Origin: Deltaproteobacteria bacterium
GTDB lineage: Bacteria > Myxococcota_A > UBA796 > GCA-2862545
Direction: 5' to 3'
Assembly (NCBI GenBank): GCA_016938035.1
Contig: JAFGVK010000010.1
Location: forward strand, 1 to 39,003
Length of the DNA: 39,003 bases
Position numbers and translations under genes: made by a program. This document shows positions 17,284 through 26,345 of this stretch, one piece after another (the first letter of the stretch is position 1; the number at the start of each line of letters is the position of its first letter). The notes beneath the pieces were generated by a model. It worked only from the letters and a program-made list of their open reading frames with translations. It was not told where the DNA came from and ran no database searches.

Positions 17284-19506
17284 GTGGTAATAGGCTGGGG
17301 CTATGGCACAGAACAGCGTCTGAGGGACGAGAACCAGGATGCCCTGGGCGTCTTTCAATTCCCCGACTACATCCTCGCGATTGTGTGTGACGGGATGGGC
17401 GGCCACTCGGGCGGGGCCCACGCCTCGTCGATGGCGGTGCGGATCATCCACGACAAGCTGCGCGAGATCACCGGCGTCCCCCTCCGAGAGGCGCTGGAAG
17501 CCGCCATCCTAGAGGCCAACCGTCAGATCTACGACACCTCCCGGAGGTCCCACCGCCTGATGGGCATGGGGACTGCGGTGGTGGTCACCGCGGTGCAGGA
17601 CGGCGTCGCGCACATCGCGCACGTGGGCGACTCCCGCGCCTATCTGTCGCACGCCGACGAGGCGGTCGCGCTCACCCGCGACCACACCATGGTCAACCTC
17701 TTCGTAGAGGCGGAGCTGCTCAGCCCGGAGGACGCGGCCTCACACCCCGAGGCCCACGTGCTCGCCAGGGCGCTGGGGATCGAGCGCAACGTAGAGGTCG
17801 AATTCCAGGAGCCCATGCCCCTGGAGAGCGGAGACGCCCTGATCCTGTGCACTGGCGGCGTCCACGGGCTCCTCACCGACTGGGAGATCGGGCGCATCAA
17901 CTGGATGAGCCCACAGGACGGCGTCCGCAAGGTGATGCAGGTGGTCTCCGACCGCGAGGGCGACGACAACGCCACCGTCGCGGTGCTGACCATGGGCTCC
18001 GCCAACATCGAGGTGCCCCTCACCCTCCCGCCAGAGATCGACACCATCTCGGACACGATCAGCGGCGTCAACACGCGCTTTCGCGAGGACACCCCCCTCG
18101 CCCCACCGCCGATCATCCCACCGCCTATCCAGCCCCCCCGGCGCTTCCAGGACACACCGCCCCTGCCGCCACTCCCCGCGCAGAACCGCGCCGAGGTGCT
18201 GCAGGTCCCCCAGCAGGAGACGTCGCCCTTCGAGGTCCCCCCGCCCCCAGGCGCAGCCCCGGCGAACGCCCCAAGCGCCGACCCCACCAGAACGCTGCGC
18301 GACAAGCCGGTCAGCAGGCTGAGGGTGGTGCTGGTCGCCCTGGGCGGGGCCACCCTGGTGCTCGGTGTCGCGGTGCTCGCGCTGCTGATGTTCCTGAAGG
18401 CCCAGGAGCAGGCCCCCTCGGATCCAGCGCCGGTGGTCGCCGGGGATCCCGCCACACCGGAGGCGGGCCCGACCGGCCAGGACGCCGCGCTCGCCCAGGC
18501 CGCGGAGGACGCCCCCCCCGAGGAGCCCACCGCGCCGGTGGAGGAGCCCTCCGAGGCGCCCCCAGCGGAGCCCCCTGCACCAGAGGAGCACCTCCCCTTC
18601 CAGGTGGTGCTGCCAGACCCGGTCCATTTCAGGCCCCACCGGCCCTCCACCTACACCCGCAGGCCGCCCGGTGGCACCAGCCAGTACGAGACCATCCAGC
18701 ACTCGCGCAACAGGGAGTGCTCCGAGGCGATGGGCGTGCTCAACAAGGCCATCCAGGAGAGCCTCGACTTCGCCTCGCTGTACCGGCAGGTGTGGTACTG
18801 CTTCGACGCGTCCCACGCCCGGCCCCTGGCCACGACCACCGCCGACGGCCCGGAGGATTTCCGAAAGGTGCTGATCCACCTGGAGGGGCAGGGCATCGAC
18901 GAGGCCAGCGCTGACGCGTGGTCCCGCACCGCCCCCGGCGGGCTGGAGTACCGCTTTGAGGCGTGGAACAGGTCCAGTGACCTGGACCGCTTCCGCGAGG
19001 TGATGACCGATCTCATCGGCAGCCAGCGGGTGGCCGACCAGCTAGGGCGCGATCTGCTGGTAGAGGCGCAGGCCGCGGTGTGGCTGTCCACCCTCCCAGA
19101 GCGCACCCCCGAGACCGACCTGTGGTGGGCGCGGCGGGTCTACCAGGGGCAGCGGGCCCTGCGGGGTCCGGTCGGTGACGTGATCCGGTCGGAGCAGCCC
19201 GACCTCGCGCTCTACATCGGGCAGCTGTTCACTCAGGCGGTGCCCCCCGCGCCGGAGCCCCCGCCCCTGGAGCCCGGACAGAAGCCCCTGAAGCCAGAAG
19301 AGCTGGCGGCGCTGGACCCTGTGCCCGCGGTGGTGCGCGAGGCCTTCGCCGCCTCGCTCCTCGACACCCCCTACGTCCCGGTAGAGCGTGTGCGCGCCCC
19401 CTCGCGCCGCCCGGTCCAGGAAGTCAACCACGAGCCCGAGCCCCTCGCCAAGCCGAAGGTGTACTCGCTCAAGCAGGGCGCGCCCCCGCCTCCAGCAGAG
19501 CCCTGA
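17284..19506 (+). CDS. PP2C-like Ser/Thr phosphatase with TM and periplasmic domain
   Basis: 740 aa, GTG start with AGAGGA upstream. Residues 1-240 are a PPM/PP2C fold: RDENQD at 14-19, CDGMGGHSGG at 35-44, HVGDSRAYL, and EGDDNATV around 225-232. The usual SDG metal-binding motif is replaced by Thr-Gly-Gly at 190-192, so one metal-coordinating Asp is missing. A Pro-rich linker (about 250-335) leads to one TM helix (about 347-372), then a second Pro/Glu/Ala-rich linker and a roughly 200-residue C-terminal domain (about 460-680) of unknown family, presumably periplasmic. The tail is again Pro-rich. It looks like a membrane-anchored signalling phosphatase or pseudophosphatase; related proteins often act with Ser/Thr kinases, none of which is nearby. 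It precedes the VWA gene by 85 nt. Confidence 0.85.
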   Translation: MVIGWGYGTEQRLRDENQDALGVFQFPDYILAIVCDGMGGHSGGAHASSMAVRIIHDKLREITGVPLREALEAAILEANRQIYDTSRRSHRLMGMGTAVVVTAVQDGVAHIAHVGDSRAYLSHADEAVALTRDHTMVNLFVEAELLSPEDAASHPEAHVLARALGIERNVEVEFQEPMPLESGDALILCTGGVHGLLTDWEIGRINWMSPQDGVRKVMQVVSDREGDDNATVAVLTMGSANIEVPLTLPPEIDTISDTISGVNTRFREDTPLAPPPIIPPPIQPPRRFQDTPPLPPLPAQNRAEVLQVPQQETSPFEVPPPPGAAPANAPSADPTRTLRDKPVSRLRVVLVALGGATLVLGVAVLALLMFLKAQEQAPSDPAPVVAGDPATPEAGPTGQDAALAQAAEDAPPEEPTAPVEEPSEAPPAEPPAPEEHLPFQVVLPDPVHFRPHRPSTYTRRPPGGTSQYETIQHSRNRECSEAMGVLNKAIQESLDFASLYRQVWYCFDASHARPLATTTADGPEDFRKVLIHLEGQGIDEASADAWSRTAPGGLEYRFEAWNRSSDLDRFREVMTDLIGSQRVADQLGRDLLVEAQAAVWLSTLPERTPETDLWWARRVYQGQRALRGPVGDVIRSEQPDLALYIGQLFTQAVPPAPEPPPLEPGQKPLKPEELAALDPVPAVVREAFAASLLDTPYVPVERVRAPSRRPVQEVNHEPEPLAKPKVYSLKQGAPPPPAEP

Positions 19507-19591
19507 GCGGCCTGGGCCCGGCTGGCGTAAGCTGGGGAGGGCGTCGCGCGTTGTGATCGCAGACTGACCCCTCGCCCGCCTGGAGGTCCCC

Positions 19592-21037
19592 GTGACGCGC
19601 ACACAGCTTACCCTCTCGCTCCTCGGTGTCGCCGCGCTAGGCGCGGTGATCGCCCCCCGCCTCGCGGGCACCCTGGGCAACCAGACCCCCCAGGCGGCCC
19701 CACAGCCCCCCGCCCCCCCACTGCCCTCGCCCCAGGTCCCCATCGCAGAGGCCGAGCTGCCCCAGGCGGTCCCGGCGATGACCGGCCCGCTGACCGTGAC
19801 CGCGGCCCTGGATCGGAGCGCCGCCCCGCTGGGACAGGTCTCGGAGCGCTTCCTCACCATCACCCTCACCGCGCCCGAGGCAGCGCACGAGGGCTTCCGC
19901 CGGAGCGTGGATCTGGCGGTGGTGATGGACACCAGCGGCTCGATGATGGCGCGCGGGAAGCTCGACTACGCGCGCCAGGCCGCCAAGCACCTCGCGGCAT
20001 CCATGCGCCCGGAGGACGTGTTCTCGCTGGTGACCTTCGCCGATCAGCCCATCCCTGTAGTGCCCGCGACCCCTGTGCTCGACGTGTACGCGATCCACCG
20101 GGCGGTGGACCAGGTCCACGCCGCGGGCGGCACCAACCTCTACGGCGGGCTGGAGGAGGGCGGGCGGCAGATCGCCCGCTCCCTGCGCCAGGACGGTGTC
20201 GGCAGGGTGGTGCTGCTCTCTGACGGGCACGCCAACGTGGGACTCACCGAGCCCAACGCCTTCGTGCAGCTCGCCGCCTCCCTCCAGCGGCAGGGGATCA
20301 GCGTGTCGACGGTGGGCCTGGGCCTGGACTACAACGAGGACATGCTCGCCCGCATCGCGGACCTCGGGGGTGGCACCTACGACTTCGTGGACGACCCCAC
20401 CGATCTCGCCAGCGTGTTCGCCGACGAGCTGAATCGCTCCGCCACCCTCACCGCCCAGAACGTCTCGGTCGCGCTCTCGCTGCCACCAGGGGTGGACGGG
20501 GTGGAGGTGATCGGCTGGGAGGCAGCCCCCTCCGGGCGCGGATGGGTGATCCCCGCTGGCTCCTTCTACGCGGGCGAGACCAAGAAGATCATCGCCAGGG
20601 TGAGGGTCCGGGGAGAGGCAGAGGGAGGCCTTGAGGCCGCCAGGGTCAAGGTGGACTACCTGGACCTGCTCTCCGGCACCCCCGCCAGCGGACAGGCGGT
20701 GGCGCTGGCGGAGATCACCCGTGACCTGAGGGTGGTAGAGGCCTCGCTCAACGCCGAGGCTGCCGCCCAGGCCCAGCGCGCCTACGGCAACTGGTTCCTC
20801 AACCTGTCCTCTGCCGCCTATGACAAGGGAGACCGCGAGGAGGCCAAGGCGCTGGCCCAGCAGGGCTCCGGGGTGCTGCGCTCCGCCAGCAAGACCCTGG
20901 CGAGGCCCGAGCTCGCCTTTGAGGCCGAGGACCTGGATCGCTTCGAGGCGCAGATCGACGCGGTGGCCCCAGGGTCCGCGGACGAGAAGCGGATGCTCAA
21001 GGCCACCAAGGAGATGTCCCGTGGACGCGCTCGCTGA
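19592..21037 (+). CDS. VWA domain protein, secreted or membrane-anchored
   Basis: 481 aa, GTG start with GGAGG seven bases upstream. An N-terminal hydrophobic segment (LTLSLLGVAALGAVIAPRLA) acts as signal peptide or anchor, followed by a Pro-rich linker. The von Willebrand A domain (about 108-285) has a complete MIDAS DTSGSMM, TNLYGGL with the conserved Thr, and the LLSDGHANVG strand. The C-terminal part (about 290-480) is beta-rich, then helical. It resembles the YfbK-type VWA proteins that mediate protein contacts in the periplasm. It overlaps the next gene by 17 nt and follows the PP2C-like gene, so the three probably form one operon. Confidence 0.88.
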   Translation: MTRTQLTLSLLGVAALGAVIAPRLAGTLGNQTPQAAPQPPAPPLPSPQVPIAEAELPQAVPAMTGPLTVTAALDRSAAPLGQVSERFLTITLTAPEAAHEGFRRSVDLAVVMDTSGSMMARGKLDYARQAAKHLAASMRPEDVFSLVTFADQPIPVVPATPVLDVYAIHRAVDQVHAAGGTNLYGGLEEGGRQIARSLRQDGVGRVVLLSDGHANVGLTEPNAFVQLAASLQRQGISVSTVGLGLDYNEDMLARIADLGGGTYDFVDDPTDLASVFADELNRSATLTAQNVSVALSLPPGVDGVEVIGWEAAPSGRGWVIPAGSFYAGETKKIIARVRVRGEAEGGLEAARVKVDYLDLLSGTPASGQAVALAEITRDLRVVEASLNAEAAAQAQRAYGNWFLNLSSAAYDKGDREEAKALAQQGSGVLRSASKTLARPELAFEAEDLDRFEAQIDAVAPGSADEKRMLKATKEMSRGRAR

Positions 21038-22091
21038 AGACCCCAGGCAGCTGCCCGTCCGGGGTCGCGCCCGGCTGCTCCGGACCCTGCCCCTGCGGCA
21101 GGGGGCGTGGGTGGTCGCCCAGAGCGGGCTGATGACGGCCCTCGCGCTCGGCGGCCTGTGGCAGAGCGATCCCTCGCTGGTCCTGTCGCTCTCGCTCGGG
21201 GTGGGGGCCTCGGTGGTCCACCCCAGCCGCCTCTGGGCGCTGCCCCTCACCACCGCGGCGGTGACCGCGACCGGCCTCGTCTTTGAGGCGCTCAGGCTCC
21301 CCGCGGTGGTAGGAGCTGGCCTGGCGGCGGGAGCGGTGGCCGGCCTGCTGCTCCCCATCCCCAGCGACCGAGTGTCAGTGCTCCAGAGCGCCCTCGCGGG
21401 GAGCGCCTCGGCGTCGCTGACCCTTGCGCTCGCCGCTTGGCTGCTCCCGTCTGGGACCTCTTCGGTGCTCGCCGCCGCGCTGATCGGGCTCGCGGTAGGT
21501 GCGGCTGCCTCCCTCTCGCTGCTCCCCACCGCGCTGCAATTTGACCCTGAGGCCCTCCCCAGCGTGCGGAGAGTGCGCAGGCTGCTCCGCCTGGAGTACC
21601 GGCGGCCGGTGCTGGTGGCCTTCGACCTGTTCCACAGCGCGCTGCCCCGCGCCCCCGATCAGGACACCAGGGTCGGCCTGCAGGAGGTGGCTCGCTGGGT
21701 GCTCCGCCTGCAGCTCTCGCTGCAGACCCTCGACGAAGCCATCCGCGAGATCGAGCCCGCGGAGATCCGCGCCCGCATCCAGGCCTACGACGAGGAGCTG
21801 GCGGACGACGCCTTCACCCAGGAGCGCAGGAGAGCGACGGTGAAGCACCTCAAGCGCCTCCTGGAGCACCACGACACCATGCGCCAGGAGCGGCTGCGCA
21901 TCGCGTCCCTGGTCGACTACGCGCTGGCCTACCTGGAGGAGGCCCGGGCGGGCCTGTCCGTAGCCCTCACCCTCCCCGGCGAATTCACCCCCGAACGCCT
22001 CCACGAGGTGCTCGGCAAGCTGCGCGCCCACGCCACAGAGGGGCGCGTGCGCCGCGAGAGCGCCCGCGAGGTGGTGTCGCTCAGCGAGTAG
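21021..22091 (+). CDS. Membrane protein with helical cytoplasmic domain, unknown family
   Basis: 356 aa from the GTG at 21021, chosen for AAGGAG eight bases upstream; it starts inside the VWA gene. Residues about 25-170 contain six hydrophobic segments (for example ALPLTTAAVTATGLVFEAL and AALIGLAVGAAASLSLLP). The remaining 180 residues are hydrophilic, helical and rich in Glu, Arg and Leu (RRRATVKHLKRLLEHHDT), possibly coiled coil. The layout resembles FUSC-like or other channel-type membrane proteins with a helical tail, but I do not recognise the family. Co-expression with the VWA protein suggests a shared envelope role. Confidence 0.75.
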   Translation: MDALAEDPRQLPVRGRARLLRTLPLRQGAWVVAQSGLMTALALGGLWQSDPSLVLSLSLGVGASVVHPSRLWALPLTTAAVTATGLVFEALRLPAVVGAGLAAGAVAGLLLPIPSDRVSVLQSALAGSASASLTLALAAWLLPSGTSSVLAAALIGLAVGAAASLSLLPTALQFDPEALPSVRRVRRLLRLEYRRPVLVAFDLFHSALPRAPDQDTRVGLQEVARWVLRLQLSLQTLDEAIREIEPAEIRARIQAYDEELADDAFTQERRRATVKHLKRLLEHHDTMRQERLRIASLVDYALAYLEEARAGLSVALTLPGEFTPERLHEVLGKLRAHATEGRVRRESAREVVSLSE

Positions 22092-22392
22092 GCGGCCGCA
22101 CCAGCGCGTCGATGGCCTGGCGGCTGAGCAGGCCATCGCGCCGGAGCTTGATCTTCCCTGCCCTCACCACGGTGCGGTGCCCCCAGATCCCGCCCCGCCA
22201 CCGCACCTCGCCCTGGGCCCAGCGCACCCGCCAGCCAAGCCACAGGGGTGCCACCACGCCCTCGCTGGCGTCGGCCCACCCCTGGATCTCCCCACCCACC
22301 GCGCGCCAGACCGCGCGCCGCCACAGGTGCCCCTGCAGCTTGAGCACCCAGAAGGCGCTGAGCAGCGTGAGCAGCCCGGTGGCGACGGTCAT
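22081..22392 (-). CDS. Small membrane protein of unknown function
   Basis: 103 aa, ATG start, no strong SD. One N-terminal TM helix (TVATGLLTLLSAFWVLKLQG) is followed by a Trp-rich, beta-like part (WVRWAQGE-type strands around 50-75) and a basic tail. Its stop overlaps the 3' end of the convergent plus-strand gene by 11 nt. It begins 26 nt after the stop of the MBL-fold gene and probably belongs to that transcript. No family recognised. Confidence 0.6.
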   Translation of the reverse strand: MTVATGLLTLLSAFWVLKLQGHLWRRAVWRAVGGEIQGWADASEGVVAPLWLGWRVRWAQGEVRWRGGIWGHRTVVRAGKIKLRRDGLLSRQAIDALVRPPTR

Positions 22393-22418
22393 CAGCCACT
22401 CGGGGGTCAGGATCGTCG

Positions 22419-23276
22419 CTACCCCTCGACCGTCATGGTCGCCCCCTCACGCGCCACGATGACCCTGGGCGCGGTGTGACCGCGCCAGTAGTCCGCCCGC
22501 GCGTCGAGCTGATCATCGTCAGCCTCTGGGGCGTGGTGAAAGAGCACCAGCTCGTGAACGCCGGCGGCCTGCGCCACCGCGACGGCGTACTCGGGGAAGG
22601 AGTGCCCCCAGGTCATCCGCTCCAGGTAGGCCGCCTGCTCATACATCGTGTCGAAGATCACCGTGTCGCACCCGCTGAGGAAGCGGACCAGCGCCTCCTC
22701 CCTCGGGGTGGGGCCCTCGCCCGCCAGCAGGCCCTCGCCAGGGCGTGCGAAGGGGGCCGTGTCGGTGATGTAGGCCAGCTTCACCCCGTCCGCCTGGACC
22801 GTGTAGCCCATGGCGCCGCCCGGGTGGTTGAGCTGCAGCCCCTCCAGCAGATAGCCACCTCGCTCAAAGGGCGCCCCCGGGCGCACCACCGAGAAGCTCA
22901 CCTCGGAGGGTAGGTCGCGCAGCCTGGTGGGGTGGAACATGCCGTTGAGGTAGCGGGAGAGCTTCTCGCGCGCCTCCTCCACCGAGTAGCCGGGCACGGT
23001 GATCCGCACCTTGTAGCCGGGCACATAGATGGGCACGAAGAAGGGAAAGCCGAACACGTGGTCCATGTGGAAGTGGCTGAACAGGAGATCCAGCTCCCGT
23101 CCTGGACTGCCCAGCAGGCTCATCCCCAGCCCCCGCGCGCCGGTGCCCATGTCAAACACCAGCGGCGCCAAGCCGTCACCTTGCACCTGTACGCAGGAGG
23201 AGTTTCCGCCCCACCGCACGGTGCTAGGTCCTGGTATGGGAATGGAGCCTCTGACTCCCCAGAAGGTCACCTGCAC
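22419..23276 (-). CDS. Metallo-beta-lactamase fold hydrolase
   Basis: 285 aa, GTG start with a weak SD. The metal-binding HxHxDH motif is SHFHMDH (about 86-92); further ligands are a His in NHPGGAMGY (about 155), Asp in YITDTAPF (about 172) and His in FHHAPEADDD (about 248). The start QVTFWGVRGSIPIPG with WGGNSSCV matches a bacterial group of MBL-fold hydrolases related to PhnP and RNase Z, where GVRGS and the GGNSSC stretch are conserved. The substrate is unknown, possibly a cyclic nucleotide or phosphodiester. A tRNA gene lies 90 nt upstream on the same strand. Confidence 0.9.
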   Translation of the reverse strand: MQVTFWGVRGSIPIPGPSTVRWGGNSSCVQVQGDGLAPLVFDMGTGARGLGMSLLGSPGRELDLLFSHFHMDHVFGFPFFVPIYVPGYKVRITVPGYSVEEAREKLSRYLNGMFHPTRLRDLPSEVSFSVVRPGAPFERGGYLLEGLQLNHPGGAMGYTVQADGVKLAYITDTAPFARPGEGLLAGEGPTPREEALVRFLSGCDTVIFDTMYEQAAYLERMTWGHSFPEYAVAVAQAAGVHELVLFHHAPEADDDQLDARADYWRGHTAPRVIVAREGATMTVEG

Positions 23277-23366
23277 GCTTCACCCATGGTCACGTCGGTG
23301 TGTGATAGCCGGAAATCATACTCGCGTCCATATGCGAGGGTTCCGAACACTCGGCGGGGGGACGGG

Positions 23367-23443
<77 letters not shown>

Positions 23444-23471
23444 ACGTCCCGTGCTGCCCTTGGGCGAGGCG

Positions 23472-23499
23472 TATCTATCACGGAGCCCCACCCTGTCAA
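23472..23499 (-). promoter_or_regulatory. Promoter of tRNA-Arg
   Basis: A perfect TTGACA (23499-23494) and TAGATA (23477-23472) are 16 nt apart on the minus strand and end 28 nt before the mature tRNA 5' end. This is the best sigma-70-type site seen in the window. Confidence 0.75.
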
Positions 23500-23520
23500 G
23501 GCCGCGGTGCGAGGAAGCCC

Positions 23521-24045
23521 TCATCGGACCACCGGCCTGAACACCCACAACCCCCTGCGCCCGTAGGCCCTGTGGCGGTCGAGCGCCAACCCCCCGACCT
23601 GATCGGGAAATTCGCGCCCCACCTCCGCCTCGAACACCAGCCACCCCCGGGCCAGGGGGGCGAGCGCCTCCAGCACAGGGGTGGGCTCCACCTCGTAGGG
23701 GGGATCGGCGAAGACGCCGTCAAACAGCCCCAGCCCGCCGGCGAGTTGGAGCACGTCCCCGCCCTGGATCGACCACGAAGCGCCCACCTCCGCCCCCCTG
23801 CGGCGGATGCCCTCCAGCGCCTTGCGCGACCGCTCCACCACCACCACCTCAGCCCCGCGCGACCAGGCCTCCAGTCCCACCAGCCCGGCGCCGCCGAACG
23901 CGTCCAGGAAGCGGACCCCCGCCAGGTCCTGGCCCACCAGCGAGAACAGCGCCTCGCGCACCCGCGCTGAGGTGGGCCTCACCCCGTCGGGCACGGGCTC
24001 GCGCAGCACCCTGCCCCCCGCGATGCCGCCGCTGAGGCGGATCAC
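23521..24045 (-). CDS. rsmD: 16S rRNA (guanine(966)-N(2))-methyltransferase RsmD
   Basis: 174 aa from GTG 24045, chosen for AAGGA seven bases upstream and because the family starts with a strand like VIRLSGGIAGGR; it also overlaps the upstream stop (GTGA). RPTSARVREALFSL, the SAM-binding FLDAFGGAGLVGLEA, and the catalytic DPPY (FADPPYE) are all present. RsmD methylates the N2 of G966 of 16S rRNA in the assembled small subunit. The C-terminus (RAYGRRGLWVFRP) fits the family. Unusually the neighbour is a lipoprotein gene rather than coaD. Confidence 0.93.
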   Translation of the reverse strand: MIRLSGGIAGGRVLREPVPDGVRPTSARVREALFSLVGQDLAGVRFLDAFGGAGLVGLEAWSRGAEVVVVERSRKALEGIRRRGAEVGASWSIQGGDVLQLAGGLGLFDGVFADPPYEVEPTPVLEALAPLARGWLVFEAEVGREFPDQVGGLALDRHRAYGRRGLWVFRPVVR

Positions 24046-24431
24046 TCGCGGGTCCTTGGGGGCAGCGCCAGGGCGGGCGCAGCGGGCTCTCGCAGGGTCC
24101 AGGTGCAGCGCCCCTGGTGGCAGCCACAGGCGTCCAGCACCTTGAAGCACGGGCGGTCCTCACAGGTGGACAGGCCCTCTGGTGACACCGCGGCCACACA
24201 GCGCTCGGAGCCGCAGCCCCTGGCGGTGCAGTCCCCGTCCACAGCGCACTCGCCGTCCTGCTCGGGGAGCTCGACCCGCTCGCGACACGCGGCATACTGC
24301 TCCGCAGGGGTCTGGACGGCCTGGGCCACCGGGAGCTGCTGCGCTGCGGCGGACAGCTCTGGAGCCGCCGCGACGGGGGGGATCGCCTCGGGAGCGCTGG
24401 CGCAGGCGAGTAGGATGAGGGCGAACAACAA
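24042..24431 (-). CDS. Cysteine-rich lipoprotein
   Basis: About 129 aa from TTG 24431, four bases after GGAGG; the next TTG at 24428 has seven-base spacing and may be the true start. A hydrophobic stretch ends in LILLAC, a lipobox, so the mature protein is a lipoprotein; the signal peptide is very short and lacks a basic N-terminus, so a start further upstream is possible. After an Ala/Pro linker come about ten cysteines arranged like CAVDGDC, GCGSERC, CEDRPC, CGC and a final C. Such clusters are common in short lipoproteins of Myxococcota; they probably form disulfides. Function unknown. It overlaps rsmD by 4 nt. Confidence 0.75.
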   Translation of the reverse strand: MLFALILLACASAPEAIPPVAAAPELSAAAQQLPVAQAVQTPAEQYAACRERVELPEQDGECAVDGDCTARGCGSERCVAAVSPEGLSTCEDRPCFKVLDACGCHQGRCTWTLREPAAPALALPPRTRE

Positions 24432-24507
24432 GGGACCTCCCGAGGGTTGCCCTCTCAGCTTATCCCGGTGGCGGGCTGGGGTGGTAGACTGCCAGCGAGG
24501 AGGTCTG

Positions 24508-25350
24508 GTGAACGGAGCGCTCGCCTGGGTTGTGGTCGCCGCGAGAGGAGATGGGGTCCGCAGGGCCTCCGTCATACAGGCCGATCCGCGCAGCACCCTG
24601 CTCGCGCAGGTGATCCCCGTTGGCCCCACCCCTGTCACGATCCGCGAGCGCTGGAACGCGGCCGCTGTGTCCCTGCACCTCCCGCTCCAGCACCGGGCTG
24701 AGGCAGTCCGCGCCGCCCTTCTCGAGGGGCTGCACGTGGTGGTCCACGGCCCGATCGCCCCCTCTCGGCAGGAGGCAGAGGCGCTGTTCAGCCTCGCAGA
24801 GTCTCAGCGCAGGGTCCTCCACGTCGCGCACCTCGGGGTGCTTGAGGCCCCCATACGGGCCCTGCGCGCCCAGGTGAGCTGGCGCAGCATCGACCGGGTG
24901 CAGGCGAACATGGACCTCAACGGCCCCATGGTGATGGGCACCGCCCTCGCGATGGAGGTGGTCCCGCTCCTGCAACGGGTGTTCTATTTTGCGGGCCGCG
25001 TCGCACAGATCGAGGATATTCGCACCTCCCCCGGCGCCCTCGACGTGGAGCTGCGCCTCCGCCAGGGGGGCAGCGTGTCGCTCCAGCTCCGGCAGGCACC
25101 TGATTTTGCACCGTGGCTGCGCCTGGAGGTCATCGACCAGCGCTACTCCTGGCGGCAGGAGGGGGACTCGCTGTACCGCAACGCGAGCCCCCAGACCCTG
25201 CTGCTGTCCTCTTCCACCGTCCAGGAGGACCACCACCTGGCGATGGGAGAGATCCTCGACGGAGCCAAACCCCACGTGCCCCACGGCGCCTCGCTCCACG
25301 CCCTTGAGCTGGCGGAGCGGATCGCGCGTGGGACGCTGGGGCCCCTCTAA
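24508..25350 (+). CDS. Gfo/Idh/MocA-like protein without canonical catalytic Lys
   Basis: 280 aa from GTG 24508, with GAGGAGG just upstream. The segment AAVSLHLPLQHRAEAVRAALLEGLHVVVHGPIAPSR matches the part of Gfo/Idh/MocA oxidoreductases where VdaVxIxTP..H...A..AL..GkhVlvEKP is expected; here EKP reads HGP (80-82), so the conserved Lys is lost. The first 40 residues are short for a Rossmann domain and show no GxGxxG. The C-terminal half (about 120-270) has the expected beta-sheet pattern (VELRLRQGGSVSLQL). It is probably a non-redox or regulatory descendant of the family. Divergent from the lipoprotein-rsmD pair. Confidence 0.6.
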   Translation: MNGALAWVVVAARGDGVRRASVIQADPRSTLLAQVIPVGPTPVTIRERWNAAAVSLHLPLQHRAEAVRAALLEGLHVVVHGPIAPSRQEAEALFSLAESQRRVLHVAHLGVLEAPIRALRAQVSWRSIDRVQANMDLNGPMVMGTALAMEVVPLLQRVFYFAGRVAQIEDIRTSPGALDVELRLRQGGSVSLQLRQAPDFAPWLRLEVIDQRYSWRQEGDSLYRNASPQTLLLSSSTVQEDHHLAMGEILDGAKPHVPHGASLHALELAERIARGTLGPL

Positions 25351-25708
25351 CGCGGCGATCAGGCGGCCGCTCCCGCCGCCCCGGCTGCCGCCCGTCCATG
25401 CTCCAGGGGGCGCCCTGCTGCGGAACCGTGCTTCGCCCCACGGCCAACAAGGACGTACCTGCCTCGACCAGCGCCGTCAGGCAGGACCTCCGGCCCATGC
25501 GTCCGCCCGGTGCTCACGGTAGCCGTCGATTCACATCGTAGGCCCTGTGCGATGGGCGATGTCGCGATCATGAGCCATGCGGTGAGGCCCCCCTCTGCGC
25601 GTGGCAAGGCCGCCGACGCCACGGGAGAACGCCAATTTTCACCGCGACGCGCTACGGACGAACCAGCGTCTTGCGAGAGGCCGCGCAGCGCTGGCGCCTT
25701 CTGCGAGG

Positions 25709-25925
25709 GGCTCCATCATCGTGACCGATCGACTCGGGCTCAGCGGCCCGCGCCGCGCCAGGGGAGCGTCGCGGCTGGGTGGCAAAAACAAACGAACCAC
25801 CGTTATCAACGGATGCCTCAGGCTCCGCACGAGGCGCTGGGTCTTGCCGAGCCTTGGGTGAGCGTGTGCGTCCACGACCTTGTTCGCTCGGACCGAATTT
25901 CCTGTCGGGAGTTCCCCCGACGCGC
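25709..25925. repeat. Intergenic repeat, copy A
   Basis: Shares with copy B at 26130-26345 the blocks GACCGATCGACTCGGGCTCAG (first 20 nt at 25722), GGGGAGCGTCGC, ACGAACCACCGTTATC (25792-25807), GGCGCTGGGTC and GCTCGGACC in the same order and nearly the same spacing (offset 421-425). The intervening bases differ, so it is an old, diverged duplication. Confidence 0.8.
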
Positions 25926-26129
25926 TCCCGCACGAGGCGCGGTGACGGCGCGGGCACGCGGGCCGCGAGGCGTCCTCGCGACGCTCACGCCGATCGAGCG
26001 CGCGCCTACGCCCAGACGGCGGCCAGTCACCGACGGCCCGGCGACCCGGTCGGGAACTCCGGCCTGTGCGTCCGCCCCCGGCTCACGATTGCCGTCGATT
26101 TGTATGGAATATCCATCGCTATCAACGAT

Positions 26130-26345
26130 GTCGTGGTCATCGCGACCGATCGACTCGGGCTCAGCAGCCCCTCGCAGCCCGCGCCCGGGGAGCGTCGCAC
26201 CGGGGTGACAAAATGGACGAACCACCGTTATCGACGTACGCCTCGCGCTCCGCACCAGGCGCTGGGTCACGCCGAGCCTCGGGCGTGCCGGTGGACCCAC
26301 GGCTTGATGCGCTCGGACCCCAGTTCCTGCCGGTGGCCCCGTCGC
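26130..26345. repeat. Intergenic repeat, copy B
   Basis: Second copy of the element at 25709-25925. Its upstream flank (26061-26110, TGCGTCCGCCC followed by GCTCACG and GCCGTCGATT) also matches 25492-25540, but there copy A carries about 145 nt more between the two matching parts. This indicates an insertion in A or a deletion in B after duplication. Confidence 0.8.

Noticed and set aside
24046..24150. N-terminal extension of rsmD to 24150
   Set aside because: It overlaps the lipoprotein gene; the GTG at 24045 has AAGGA and fits the family start.
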